From a bacterium (GTDB taxonomy: Bacteria; Hinthialibacterota; Hinthialibacteria; H5-UNCL2): 64,000 nucleotides of DNA. Every line of letters starts with the position of its first letter. The stretch's first letter is position 1. The DNA lies in NCBI GenBank assembly GCA_015075175.1, contig JABTUV010000004.1, positions 369,039-433,038 on the forward strand, given 5' to 3'. Position numbers and translations under genes: made by a program. A model generated the notes under the pieces. It did not search any database. It was not told the origin of the DNA and saw nothing but the letters and a program-made list of their open reading frames with translations. Below are positions 41,608 through 49,292 of this stretch, piece by piece.

Positions 41608-41793
41608 TCATCCCGCGTTGGGAATCTTGTTGACCGCCTGGCGCAGGAAGATGATGGCGCCGGCGATGGCCAGGTCGTAGAGCGCGCGAATCTGTTCGGG
41701 CGACAGAAACCCGAAAATCGCGCCCACGGCGACCACGCCCCCGGCGGCCAGCGCCGCCCACGTCGTTTTCTGCTTGTACCACGGTTTCTCCAT
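41608..41793 (-). CDS. Small holin-like membrane protein
   Basis: 61 residues: MEKPWYKQKTTWAALAAGGVV, AVGAIFGFLSPEQIRALYDLAIAGAIIFLRQAVNKIP. There are two short hydrophobic segments separated by a turn and charged ends, like small phage holins or holin-like proteins. A strong AGGAGGAG precedes the ATG. Convergent with the membrane-protein gene; probably a phage remnant in the island. Confidence 0.65.
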   Translation of the reverse strand: MEKPWYKQKTTWAALAAGGVVAVGAIFGFLSPEQIRALYDLAIAGAIIFLRQAVNKIPNAG

Positions 41794-41856
41794 GTCACTC
41801 CTCCTTTCCCGACTGATTTTCGTCCCTCGTTCCGTGACCTTGTCCCAATTCCCCAG

Positions 41857-42300
41857 GCACGCCGCATAGCCGGCGAACTGGTCGCCATTCCCATCGTGTC
41901 GGGTGGGATCGCCGCGTCGGTCTCGGGTTCTCAGGACATCCGGGAACGGGACGTCGAGGAGTGCGGTGATCGTGCGCAAATGGTGCCGGAACCCCAAGGA
42001 ATATACCTGCATCCGCGTCGCTGGGGAGTCGATGTGTCCGACCTCGGCCCTGATTTCATTGTGGCTATCCACCATGGCGCCCGCGACGCGCGGACTCTCG
42101 ACGGCCAGATGGTCGCCGTTCGGCTCGATGATGACGGTTGCGCCATCAGCGGTTGCGCCTGCAACTGAAGCACAACTGGCCCTGCTGACGAGCGACGGCG
42201 ACCGGCTGTATGGGATTTTGCGCCCATTCCGGTCTCCGCCAATGAGCCGCACGACCGGATCATCGGCCGGATCGCGTGGTGGTGGGGCCGCCAGGCATGA
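41857..42300 (+). pseudogene. S24/LexA-like repressor domain, frameshifted
   Basis: Fragments of an S24-family peptidase/repressor C-terminal domain occur in alternating frames: GELVAIPIVSGGIAASV...DIRERDVEEC, then VIVRKWCRNPKEYTCIRVAGESMCP (Ser in GESM is the catalytic Ser), then FIVAIHHGARDARTLDGQMVAVRLDDDGC, then LTSDGDRLYGILRPF and ISANEP-like VSANEPHDRIIGRIAWWWGRQA before the stop. At least three indels break it. No N-terminal DNA-binding part is seen. A likely relic of the element's own repressor; its stop overlaps the next gene by ATGA. Confidence 0.6.
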
Positions 42301-42668
42301 GGAGACGCCGCCCCAGCCGGTCCCTATGCCGGGAATCCCTGATTTCGAGCCGGTACCGGCATCGTCATCCCGCCATTGGTTTTGTCGGGACGCTCGACCT
42401 GCGGCCGTGCGATATCGAGGTGCCGCGAACCCGCTTCGGCATACTCCAAGGCGACTATCTATTGATTGAGCGCAACCGCAAGCCCGCACCCGGCGACGTG
42501 GTAGTGCTGGCCGAATCCATCGGCAAACGGTGGCTGGCCCGCTACGTGGAAACAGACAAACATGTAGCGCTGGTTACGAGTGATCTTGACTTTGCCTATC
42601 CCGATCCTGGTGCGGCAGGACCTGCGACTTTGGGGCGTGGTCTGCGGCGTACTCAGGATGGTGGATGA
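42297..42668 (+). CDS. Small S24-peptidase-like protein
   Basis: 123 residues from the ATG overlapping the preceding stop. The first ~35 are Arg/Ser-rich. The rest reads LRPCDIEVPRTRFGILQGDYLLIERNRKPAPGDVVVLAE, then GKRWLARYVETDKHVALVTSD, similar to the beta-rich S24 fold (LQGDYLLIERNRKPAPGDVVV equals the GD-x-hydrophobic-x-(6-9)-GD-hydrophobic pattern). It could be a UmuD-like or accessory repressor protein. A second S24-like unit next to a broken one is unusual. Confidence 0.5.
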   Translation: MRRRRPSRSLCRESLISSRYRHRHPAIGFVGTLDLRPCDIEVPRTRFGILQGDYLLIERNRKPAPGDVVVLAESIGKRWLARYVETDKHVALVTSDLDFAYPDPGAAGPATLGRGLRRTQDGG

Positions 42669-42712
42669 TCCCGTCCTCCGGGGGCCGCCGGGGATATAGG
42701 GTGAGGGGGCTT

Positions 42713-43999
42713 TCACACCGCCGGCGGTTCCACCACGACGGCTCCGCACTGCGCCACGATCTCCGAATCCGCGCCGCCAGCAGCTCGAGCGCCAGCCGCA
42801 TTTCCTGATGGTATGAGTAGCGGTCATAGACAGCCGTAACTTCCCGATCCGCATGGTTGAGGATGCGCCGGACGACATCGCGGCGGATTCCCCGCCTCGG
42901 CCATGATCGTGGCCGCCGTCCGCCGCAAGTCGGGGTGAACGGCGCGCCCCAGCGGCGGCACGATCCCCACTTCCCGCCACTCCCCTTCGATCCGGGTTTT
43001 GACCAATCGCGGTTTCCGCCACCGCGCCAGGGCATGGCTGAGCGCTCCCGGCGCGAGGCAGGGCGTCCGCCCCCATCGGCCGGGATGGAGGTACTCGCCG
43101 TCGCGTGGGCAGGCATTGATCACGGCGACAGCGGCGGGGCTGAGGGGTACCCGGTGCTCCTGGTGGGTCTTGGAGCGACCGGCCGGAATGGTCCATGACC
43201 TGGCTTCCAGATCGAGCTCGGCCCATTTCATGCCGCAGACCTCGCCCGGCCGCTGGGCGGTCAACAGAATGAGCCGCAGCGCGCGGGAGACAGGGTTGTC
43301 CGTGCTCTCCAGATGCATCCAGAGTCGGCGAATCTCTGCCGGCGCCAGAACCCTGGTCTTGGGCCGCTCCGGCGCGATGGGACCGATGCCGGCTGCCGGA
43401 GAGGCGTCCAGAAGGTCGCTCTTCACCGCCCATGAGTAGAGGGCGCGCACGTAGGCCAGGAGACGGTTGGCCGCGATGGGAGCGGGTCGCCTCCCGCCCT
43501 TGCCGTAGGCGATGGACTCTAGCCGCGCCCGCAACTCGCGCCTCCCGATCTCTGCCGCGGGGCGGTTCAGAAAGGCCTTTAGCCCGGTCTCGATGGCGCG
43601 CCGGCGCTCCCCTGCCCGGCGCAGGTGGAGGCCGCGCCGCTCCAGGTAAGTGTGGAGTAAGTCCCTCAGGGTGAGGGATGCTCCGGCGGACGGAGATTGG
43701 ACCTCGCGCGGTGGTAAGCCCGCCCTGGCGCGTGCCAGCATGGACCGGGCCTGCTCCCGTGCCTCAGCCAGCGAGTAATCGCCTGCTCGGCCGGTGGAGC
43801 GGGCGACGTAGCTGCCGATCCGATGGGCCGCCGGCGGACCTCCGCGAACGCGGCACCGCAAATACCACGTGCGGCGGCCGGATGCGTAGATTCGGAGTCG
43901 CAACCCCGGCGGATCGCCGTCGGGCAGATCGAGAAAACCTGACGCGGGGGGAGGGGTGGCCTCGATGGTGCGCACAGTCAGAGACGGACGCTCGGCCAT
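42713..43999 (-). CDS. P4-type tyrosine integrase
   Basis: Site-specific recombinase that would insert and excise the island at tRNA-Lys. It has an N-terminal DUF4102-like arm-binding domain (LRLRIYASGRRTWYLRCRVRG), a core-binding domain (SLTLRDLLHTYLERRGLHLRR) and a catalytic domain: first Arg in LLTAQRPGEVCGMKWAELDLE, HPDLRRTAAT (HxxR), ILNHADR and the nucleophilic Tyr in VYDRYSY. The simple frame ends at 42824. One extra base near 42888 (EAGN for EAGIRRDVVRR) and another near 42770 must be corrected to reach the natural end EIVAQCGAVVVEPPAV at 42713. It lies ~170 bp inside the right end, and its start is 15 bp from a pair of 11-bp repeats. Confidence 0.9.
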
Positions 44000-44013
44000 G
44001 GTTTCTCCAATTC

Positions 44014-44036
44014 TATACCTACGGTTATACCTACGG
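44014..44036. repeat. Paired 11-bp repeats upstream of the integrase
   Basis: Two perfect TATACCTACGG copies one base apart, directly upstream of the integrase start. The same motif pair lies near the left end. Likely integrase/excisionase arm sites that may also autoregulate int. Confidence 0.72.
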
Positions 44037-44070
44037 ATAGCACTGCCTTGGAGATCAGGTCAACGCAGTT

Positions 44071-44143
44071 CTTTGCGGCACTTGATTTTTGTGAAATACG
44101 CTATGGCAGAGGCTGCAAACGAATGTGACTCTGTGCCGCAAAG
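44071..44143. repeat. Inverted repeat in the right attachment region
   Basis: Perfect 11-bp arms CTTTGCGGCAC and GTGCCGCAAAG, 51 bp apart, between the arm repeats and the right direct repeat. Possibly part of the attachment site architecture. Confidence 0.55.
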
Positions 44144-44167
44144 TGCTGCACAGAGCCGCATGATTGT

Positions 44168-44217
44168 CTGACTCTTAATCAGTTGGTTGGAGGTTCGATT
44201 CCTCCCGGGCCCATTAG
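44168..44217 (+). repeat. attR: right direct repeat (tRNA-Lys 3' half copy)
   Basis: An exact 50-bp copy of the tRNA-Lys 3' half. It cannot make a functional tRNA. It ends two bases before the stop codon of the next host gene, showing that this gene originally lay directly beside tRNA-Lys. Confidence 0.93.
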
Positions 44218-44219
44218 GT

Positions 44220-46010
44220 TTACTGGCTTACCTGCCGCCCCCACCATTCGCTGAAACGCAGAACTTCCAGGTAGTCCACCGGCAGGCCGGCCGTATCCGA
44301 GGCGCGGGCGGCCTTCTCGCGCGCCTCCAAGAGCAGCTGGAGGTCCAGCGCATCCACGCGGCCGTCGCGATTGTAGTCCGGCGCCGAACCCACCGCGCCC
44401 ACCGGCGCTATCGGCGTCGCCTCCACGCCCACGCCCCCGCCCGCCCCCGGCGTGGGCGTACACGCCACGCTTCCCGGCGTCGCAGCACCGGGTCCGTTCA
44501 GCGAGAACACCAAGTCACCGCCGAGGCCGTCGCCGTACTCCGTCACTTCAATCAGGTAGGTATGTCCCGCCAGCACCCCAAACCCGAACTGTTCGGCTTG
44601 CAGCCGCCCGAAAGCATCCACACACGCGACCAGCCCGGTCCACGATCCGCAGCAGGCGTCCTGCCAGATGCTGACGACCGTATCGTACCCGCCCGCCGTC
44701 ACCACCGCCTTGCCGTCCGCCAGGGGACGGTAGCGATACCACACCGAACGGCTGTTGGGATACCCCGAGCCGAACGTGCACGGTTGGAGCGGATCGTCCG
44801 GCGAGCGCGTGGCGGAGCGCGTATTTAGCAGTTCCGCATAGGGCACGGACACAATCGCCCTCGCGTTCACGCACAGGTCGTTGCCGGGCGGAGTGGCCGG
44901 CGGCGTGGGCGTGCGGGTAGCTGTCGACGTGCCAGTCGCCGTGGGCGTGCCGGTAGGGGTAAACGTGCGCGTCGCCGTGGACGTGGCCGTAGGCAAGGGG
45001 GAACCGGTCGCCGTCGGCGTGGCCGTGAACGTCCGCGTCGGCGTGTCGGTGCGAGTAAACGTGGGCGTGCGCGTGGGCGTCCACGTCGCCGTCACGGTCG
45101 GAGTCGCCGTAGGCGTCGGCGTGCGCGTCGCCGTTCCCGTCGGCGTCGGCGTGCGCGTGGGCGTGGCCGTCGGCGTGAAGGTCCGCGTCGGGGTCGCCGT
45201 GGGCGCTGGATGCAGTATCGAGACCTTCTCGATCTCCGCATACACGATGGGCCGCCGGTCCGAGACCGTCAACTCCCCCGGCGCCACGCCTACCGGCAGA
45301 AACTCGGCATCCAGCCCGAGCACATCCGCCGCTCCCTGCGGCCCGCCCAGAATCTCCATCGTTGTATGCACAAGTCCGAAAAGCTGGAAAAAGTCATCGC
45401 CCATCCCGCCCCACGCCGTCAACTTGTCCAGGAGCAAGCCCGGCGCCCCGCCGGGCAGGTCCAGCGTCAGGCCGTCGTCGCCGTCGTTCATCTCGAACCG
45501 TACCTGATTCCCCCAGATCTCTCCCGTGGCCACGCGCACCAGGTGCTCATTAACCTGCGTTCCCACCAGGGCCGCCATCAGGCTGGCGGGATCGCTGATG
45601 ATAAGCTGCTCGGCGACGGCGTCGTAGCCCAAATGAAATTGATTGTTCCGTCCGCCGGCATGCACGTCGCGGATGATGAGAAACCCGCTGGCATCCAGTA
45701 CGACCTCGGTCTCGGCCAAGGGGCGCGGCGCCAGCTGGGTGACCGTGGGGTCCAGGGGTTCGGCGGTGTCGGGATCGTCGGTCACGGTGGGCGCCACGCC
45801 GGCCGCCTCGATCACGCCCTGCGCGGTTACGGAAGAAACCAGCGGCGAGAGCGGCGCGTTGATCAGCGCGTCCAACTTCAGCGTGATACTGGCGCCGGCG
45901 GGCAGCGTCCCGATGGGCACGACCAGCGTCTCGCCCCGCGCGGGACGGACCCATGTAAGGCCCGCAGCCAGCAGCGCCAGCACGACCCACCTGCATGTCT
46001 CAGTCTTCAT
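44220..46010 (-). CDS. Secreted protein with TP-repeat linker and dockerin-like tail
   Basis: 596 residues. A signal peptide (WVVLALLAAGLTWVRPARGE) is followed by a ~240-residue beta-rich domain (GGRNNQFHLGYDAVAEQLIISD, GGMGDDFFQLFGL) and a ~110-residue low-complexity linker of TPT/TAT/TRT units. Next is a pre-peptidase-like C-terminal domain (NDLCVNARAIVSVPYAELLNT, SVWYRYRPLADGKAVVTAGGYDTVVSIWQ, YLIEVTEYGDGLGGDLVFSLN). It ends with one calcium-binding dockerin-type loop (DYNRDGRVDALDLQLLLEA). It probably acts on the cell surface or extracellularly. The TP linker is a spacer typical of secreted proteins in candidate phyla. Confidence 0.75.
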   Translation of the reverse strand: MKTETCRWVVLALLAAGLTWVRPARGETLVVPIGTLPAGASITLKLDALINAPLSPLVSSVTAQGVIEAAGVAPTVTDDPDTAEPLDPTVTQLAPRPLAETEVVLDASGFLIIRDVHAGGRNNQFHLGYDAVAEQLIISDPASLMAALVGTQVNEHLVRVATGEIWGNQVRFEMNDGDDGLTLDLPGGAPGLLLDKLTAWGGMGDDFFQLFGLVHTTMEILGGPQGAADVLGLDAEFLPVGVAPGELTVSDRRPIVYAEIEKVSILHPAPTATPTRTFTPTATPTRTPTPTGTATRTPTPTATPTVTATWTPTRTPTFTRTDTPTRTFTATPTATGSPLPTATSTATRTFTPTGTPTATGTSTATRTPTPPATPPGNDLCVNARAIVSVPYAELLNTRSATRSPDDPLQPCTFGSGYPNSRSVWYRYRPLADGKAVVTAGGYDTVVSIWQDACCGSWTGLVACVDAFGRLQAEQFGFGVLAGHTYLIEVTEYGDGLGGDLVFSLNGPGAATPGSVACTPTPGAGGGVGVEATPIAPVGAVGSAPDYNRDGRVDALDLQLLLEAREKAARASDTAGLPVDYLEVLRFSEWWGRQVSQ

Positions 46011-46082
46011 GGTCCATTCTCCACGGCGCTCGCGCGCCGACGGTCCGCTTGCCTTGGCAACTCCCGTGGTTTAATCTCTCTC

Positions 46083-46295
46083 TACCGCCGCCATGCGGAG
46101 TACGGGCTTCAGCCTACGTCCTGCCGGCGTGCGCAGCGGCAGCAAGCAGCCGCACTCCAGACACGCGCGGCACGCTGCGCAACTACGCCGTACCGCCGCC
46201 ATGCGGAGTACAGGCTTCAGCCTGCGTCCTGCCGGCGTGCGCAGCGGCAGCAAGCAGCCGCAGTCCAGACACGCGCAGCACGCTGCGCAACTACG
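46083..46295. repeat. Tandem duplication, period 108 bp
   Basis: Two ~105-bp units starting CCGCCATGCGGAGTAC and ending GCGCAACTACG with only a few mismatches. A piece of the unit, GCAGCAAGCAGCCGCACTCC, also appears inside the O-antigen-ligase gene near 59400. The region forms the leader of the DUF6916-like gene; no gene is inside. Confidence 0.85.
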
Positions 46296-46308
46296 AGGGA
46301 GGGAAATC

Positions 46309-46581
46309 ATGCTGGAGACCTTTACGCCCGCTACCTTTCGGCCTTGTATCGGCCAAGTCTTCAGCGTGGCGGCAAGCCCCTCCCGACAACTTTCTCTGAC
46401 TCTCGTCTCCTGCACCGGCGCGCAGCGCCCTTTTTCCCTCATCTTCCGCGGCCCCCTGGAGCATCCGCTGCCCCAGAAGACGCATCCCTTCTCCCATCCT
46501 GCCCTCGGCGCCTTCGATCTCTTCATCGTGCCCGTGGGACGCGACGAAGCGGGCTTTCTCTACGAAGCGGTCTTCAACTGA
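46309..46581 (+). CDS. DUF6916-like small protein
   Basis: 90 residues, MLETFTPATFRPCIGQVFSV ... FSLIFRGPLEHPLPQKTHPF ... LGAFDLFIVPVGRDEAGFLYEAVFN. The pattern (start, PFSLxFRGP, P-Q-x-T-H-P, LFxVPxG...YEAVFN) matches the DUF6916 family, often found beside tail-collar (MdpB-like) genes. GGAGGG precedes the ATG. A longer in-frame extension runs through the tandem repeat and is not real. Its end overlaps the convergent GNAT gene by 22 bp. Function unknown. Confidence 0.75.
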   Translation: MLETFTPATFRPCIGQVFSVAASPSRQLSLTLVSCTGAQRPFSLIFRGPLEHPLPQKTHPFSHPALGAFDLFIVPVGRDEAGFLYEAVFN

Positions 46582-46958
46582 GCCTCGGACCTCCATTCCA
46601 TCCGCCGGTACACGCCGTGGTCGGAAACGTCGCGGAATCCGAGCCGGCAGTACCAGCCATGCGCGGGATTGTCCCGTTCCACGTGGATGCAGACGGGCAA
46701 GCCCTTGCGTCCCGCCTCGGCCAGAATCTCTCCCACCAGTCTCGTCCCCACCCCACGACCGCGGTACTCGGGCAGGAGGGCGATGTCCACGATGCGGATT
46801 TCATCCGTCCATCTGGCCACGTACCACCGTCCCGCCGCTACGCCGTCCCATAGGATCACGTCGAACGCCGCGCCCGCATAGTGTTCCTGGTAGTAGGCAT
46901 GTTGGGCCGCAAACTGTTGCCGCAGGAAGGCCTCCTTCATCTCCTCCGACCAGGGCAC
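46560..46958 (-). CDS. GNAT-family N-acetyltransferase
   Basis: A 132-residue acetyl-CoA-dependent transferase. The core motif is LLPEYRGRGVGTRLVGEIL (Q/RxxGxG/A acetyl-CoA loop), followed by IHVERDNPAHGWYCRLGFRDVSDHGVYRRMEW, typical of the C-terminal half of the fold. Substrate unknown. It sits at the end of the minus-strand run with the tail-collar proteins; such company recurs in other genomes from memory, so the target may be one of them. Confidence 0.88.
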   Translation of the reverse strand: MPWSEEMKEAFLRQQFAAQHAYYQEHYAGAAFDVILWDGVAAGRWYVARWTDEIRIVDIALLPEYRGRGVGTRLVGEILAEAGRKGLPVCIHVERDNPAHGWYCRLGFRDVSDHGVYRRMEWRSEAQLKTAS

Positions 46959-47063
46959 GGGCCAGCCTCTTGTCGCGTCGATGCGTACACGCGAAAGAGA
47001 AACCCATGTCCTCCTCCCGGATCGGGCGAAGGGCGATTTCGCCCACGTTCATCCGGCGCCCAT

Positions 47064-47723
47064 TCATGCCTGGTCCACCTCCGGCCCGAGGGCCCGCGCA
47101 TACTCCACATGCACGAGGAGACAATGCGGCGGCGGGGCGACGAACCTGCCCAAAGCGGCGTCCCAAGGCGGAAACTCGCTCCAACCCGGCGCGGGCAGCA
47201 TCGCCAGTACCCACGTTCCGCCTGCCAGGGGCAACGCCCCGCATCCCCACTCCAGCCGCTGCCGCTCGATCCTCTCGCCCTCCCTCTTCTCCACCACCAG
47301 CGTCAACGGTCGATCAACCACGTTGGGAACCACCTGCCGATGTACGCAACTGAAGTTGACCGCCGGACCGTTCTGATAGTTCATGGCGAGTACCGACACG
47401 CCGGGAACGTGCGGATACTCCAGACTGACCGTGAACGAGTCCGCGCGCCGCCACGTCGGATGCAGAAGATCGGGAAAGGGGCCGCGCAGCGCCATCGCCG
47501 CATCGCGTCGAAGGAAATCCGGATCGGCGGCGAGATGCGCCGGACTGACGCAACGTCCCTCGCGCAGATACCCCACGCGTACCAACGGCGCCGCAAAACT
47601 GCCCGCGGGACCATCGACGGCGCCTGACAGGGGCATGGGCGTCAGGAGCGCCGCGCCCGTCGCCGCCAGGAACGTCCGCCGGGACATCGGTAAAGTCGGC
47701 CTCGCCCGCGTGTCGTGCTCCAT
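47064..47723 (-). CDS. Tat-signal protein of the collar cluster
   Basis: 219 residues with an N-terminal twin-arginine signal (MSRRTFLAATGAALLTPMPL). The mature part has beta-rich stretches (SFTVSLEYPHVPGVSVLAMNY, RIERQRLEWGCGALPLAGGTWVLAMLPAP) and no known domain. It starts ten bases after the last tail-collar gene, so it is almost certainly in the same transcript. Function unknown. Confidence 0.65.
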   Translation of the reverse strand: MEHDTRARPTLPMSRRTFLAATGAALLTPMPLSGAVDGPAGSFAAPLVRVGYLREGRCVSPAHLAADPDFLRRDAAMALRGPFPDLLHPTWRRADSFTVSLEYPHVPGVSVLAMNYQNGPAVNFSCVHRQVVPNVVDRPLTLVVEKREGERIERQRLEWGCGALPLAGGTWVLAMLPAPGWSEFPPWDAALGRFVAPPPHCLLVHVEYARALGPEVDQA

Positions 47724-47732
47724 CGTCCTCTC

Positions 47733-48251
47733 CTAGGTTCTGGGCGGAAAAACGCCCTCCAGCGCAATGATGAACGTGAGGGCGAGATACGGCTGCATGT
47801 TGTTATGCGGCTGCGAACCGCCCGCGGCGCCGTCCGGTTGTCCCAGGTTCACGAGATTCTGCGCCGGGCCGTACACGTGAACGCCCGCCGCGGCGGTCGC
47901 CAGCATCTTGCCTGCCGGGTCGTCGTCGTCCGCCGGCGCGCTCGTGGCCGAAAGCGCGTGGCTGTGCGCGGGCATCTCGTTCTCCGTCAGCACTACCGTC
48001 GCGCTGCCCCCGCTCTCGCCCAGGTTGCGCAACGACAGTCCCGGCCCCTGCCCCGGCTGCATGGGCACGCGCCCCTGCAAGTCCGGCAGGGCGAAGTTGT
48101 TGATGCCATTGCCCCCGTAAGTCGTCCCCAGAAGCGAGAACAGCGCCGTGTTCTGCGAGAGGGGCAACAACTGCCCGTTGCAGAAGGCCCAACCTCTGGG
48201 AGCGAAGTTGCCCGCGAATATTCTGATTTCGGCCACGAATGGATCCGCCAT
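47733..48251 (-). CDS. Tail-collar (MdpB-like) protein A
   Basis: 172 residues of the phage tail-collar/microcystin-dependent protein family. Features are IRIFAGNFAPRGWAFCNGQLLPLSQNTALFSLLGTTYGGNG, then FALPDLQGRVPMQPGQGPGL, MPAHSHAL and the C-terminal GGSQPHNNMQPYLALTFIIALEGVFPPR. The histidines in PAHSH and QPHNN are the ones that bind metal in phage short-tail-fibre collars. No signal peptide. Third of three tandem paralogues; chromosomal copies like this are not on their own evidence of a prophage. Confidence 0.88.
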   Translation of the reverse strand: MADPFVAEIRIFAGNFAPRGWAFCNGQLLPLSQNTALFSLLGTTYGGNGINNFALPDLQGRVPMQPGQGPGLSLRNLGESGGSATVVLTENEMPAHSHALSATSAPADDDDPAGKMLATAAAGVHVYGPAQNLVNLGQPDGAAGGSQPHNNMQPYLALTFIIALEGVFPPRT

Positions 48252-48258
48252 GTTTTCC

Positions 48259-48759
48259 TCACGTCGGCGATGGAAAGATGCCGAATAACGAAATGATGAA
48301 ATGAATGCACAGGAACGGCATCATGTTGTCATGGGGTTGTGAGCCTCCCGCCGAGCCGACGGCGCCGGGCGCAAGGGTCGCCGGCGGACCGGCGGCGGCG
48401 TAGATGTCCACCTCCGCCTGCGCCAGTACGTTGCCCGCCGGCCCGACCTGGGTCGCCTGTTGGCTGGAGATGGGCAAATGGTGCGAGTGCGCGGGAAGCT
48501 GGTTGACGGTCAGCGTTACGCTCTCGCTGCCTCCGGTCTCCGCCAGGATGAATCCATTGCCCGCGTGGAGGGGGATGCGGCCGCGCAGGTCCGGCAACGC
48601 GAAGGTGCTCTGGCCGTCGCCGCCGTAAGCCGTCCCGATCAGTTGAAAGAGCGTCTCGTTCTCGCTGATGGGCAAGAGCTGTCCCTCGCAGAACATCCAG
48701 CCCGTGGGCGCGAAGTTGCCCGCAAACATCCGAATCTCTCCCACGTAAGGCTCAGCCAT
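48259..48759 (-). CDS. Tail-collar (MdpB-like) protein B
   Basis: 166 residues from the ATG with GGAGAAGGAG upstream (an in-frame TTG 18 bp earlier would overlap the preceding gene). Same family: EIRMFAGNFAPTGWMFCEGQLLPISENETLFQLIGTAYGGDG, FALPDLRGRIPLHAGNG, LPAHSHHL, GGSQPHDNMMPFLCIHFIISLFGIFPSP. Second of the three tandem paralogues, eight bases before paralogue A. Confidence 0.88.
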   Translation of the reverse strand: MAEPYVGEIRMFAGNFAPTGWMFCEGQLLPISENETLFQLIGTAYGGDGQSTFALPDLRGRIPLHAGNGFILAETGGSESVTLTVNQLPAHSHHLPISSQQATQVGPAGNVLAQAEVDIYAAAGPPATLAPGAVGSAGGSQPHDNMMPFLCIHFIISLFGIFPSPT

Positions 48760-48773
48760 GAGCTCCTTCTCCG

Positions 48774-49271
48774 TCAATTGGGCGAGGGGAAAATCCCCTG
48801 CAAGGCGATCACGAAATTCAGGGTCAGAAACGGCTGCATGTTGCTGTGCGCCTGCGAACCGCCCACGCTCGGCGTCGGCATGGCCGGCGACGCCGACGGA
48901 TCAGGCTCGCGGTAGAGGGGACGGCGCGCGCCCGCCAAAACGTCATTCTGCGGCGAGTTGGAGGTCGCGTTGTCCGCCGAGGCCGCCATGGCGTGCGTAT
49001 GCGCGGGCATCTCCGCCAACGACAGCGTGTGTGATTGCTCGCCGCCCCGCTCCCCCAGAGTGATACCGGCGCCCCAGTGGATGGGCGCGCGCCCGCGCAG
49101 GTCCGGCAGGGCGAAGTTCACTCGTCCGTCCCCGCCGTAGGTCGTCCCCAAGAGCGAAAACAGCGCCTGGTTCTGGTTGATGGGCAACAGCTGCCCGTTG
49201 CACAAAGCCCAACCCCTGGGCGCGAAGTTGAACGAGACGATTTTGATCTCCGCCAGGAACGGTTCCGTCAT
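48774..49271 (-). CDS. Tail-collar (MdpB-like) protein C
   Basis: 165 residues: EIKIVSFNFAPRGWALCNGQLLPINQNQALFSLLGTTYGGDG, FALPDLRGRAPIHWGAG, MPAHTHAMAASADNATSNSP and GGSQAHSNMQPFLTLNFVIALQGIFPSP. First of the three paralogues, 21 bp after the beta-helix gene. Three paralogues in one unit suggest a hetero-oligomeric extracellular structure; that is inference. Confidence 0.88.
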   Translation of the reverse strand: MTEPFLAEIKIVSFNFAPRGWALCNGQLLPINQNQALFSLLGTTYGGDGRVNFALPDLRGRAPIHWGAGITLGERGGEQSHTLSLAEMPAHTHAMAASADNATSNSPQNDVLAGARRPLYREPDPSASPAMPTPSVGGSQAHSNMQPFLTLNFVIALQGIFPSPN

Positions 49272-49292
49272 GTCCGCTCTTCCCTCCCAAGA

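Larger units (their letters stand above)
32300..44217. mobile_element. Integrated genomic island at tRNA-Lys
   Basis: About 11.9 kb bounded by 50-bp direct repeats of the tRNA-Lys 3' end. It contains a tyrosine integrase near the right end, a four-gene helicase/methylase/hydrolase/membrane cluster reading rightwards, and short phage-like genes (holin-like, S24-repressor-like). Paired 11-bp repeats lie inside both ends. Host genes on either side (uvrA region, TP-repeat secreted protein) are unrelated to the cargo. Unlike most such islands, the integrase is beside the partial tRNA copy, not the intact one. Confidence 0.9.

Noticed and set aside
44168..44217. Second tRNA-Lys gene
   Set aside because: Only the 3' half is present; it is the island border repeat.
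44881..45507. Val-rich plus-strand frame over the TP repeats
   Set aside because: An artefact of translating the reverse of a low-complexity TP/TAT linker.
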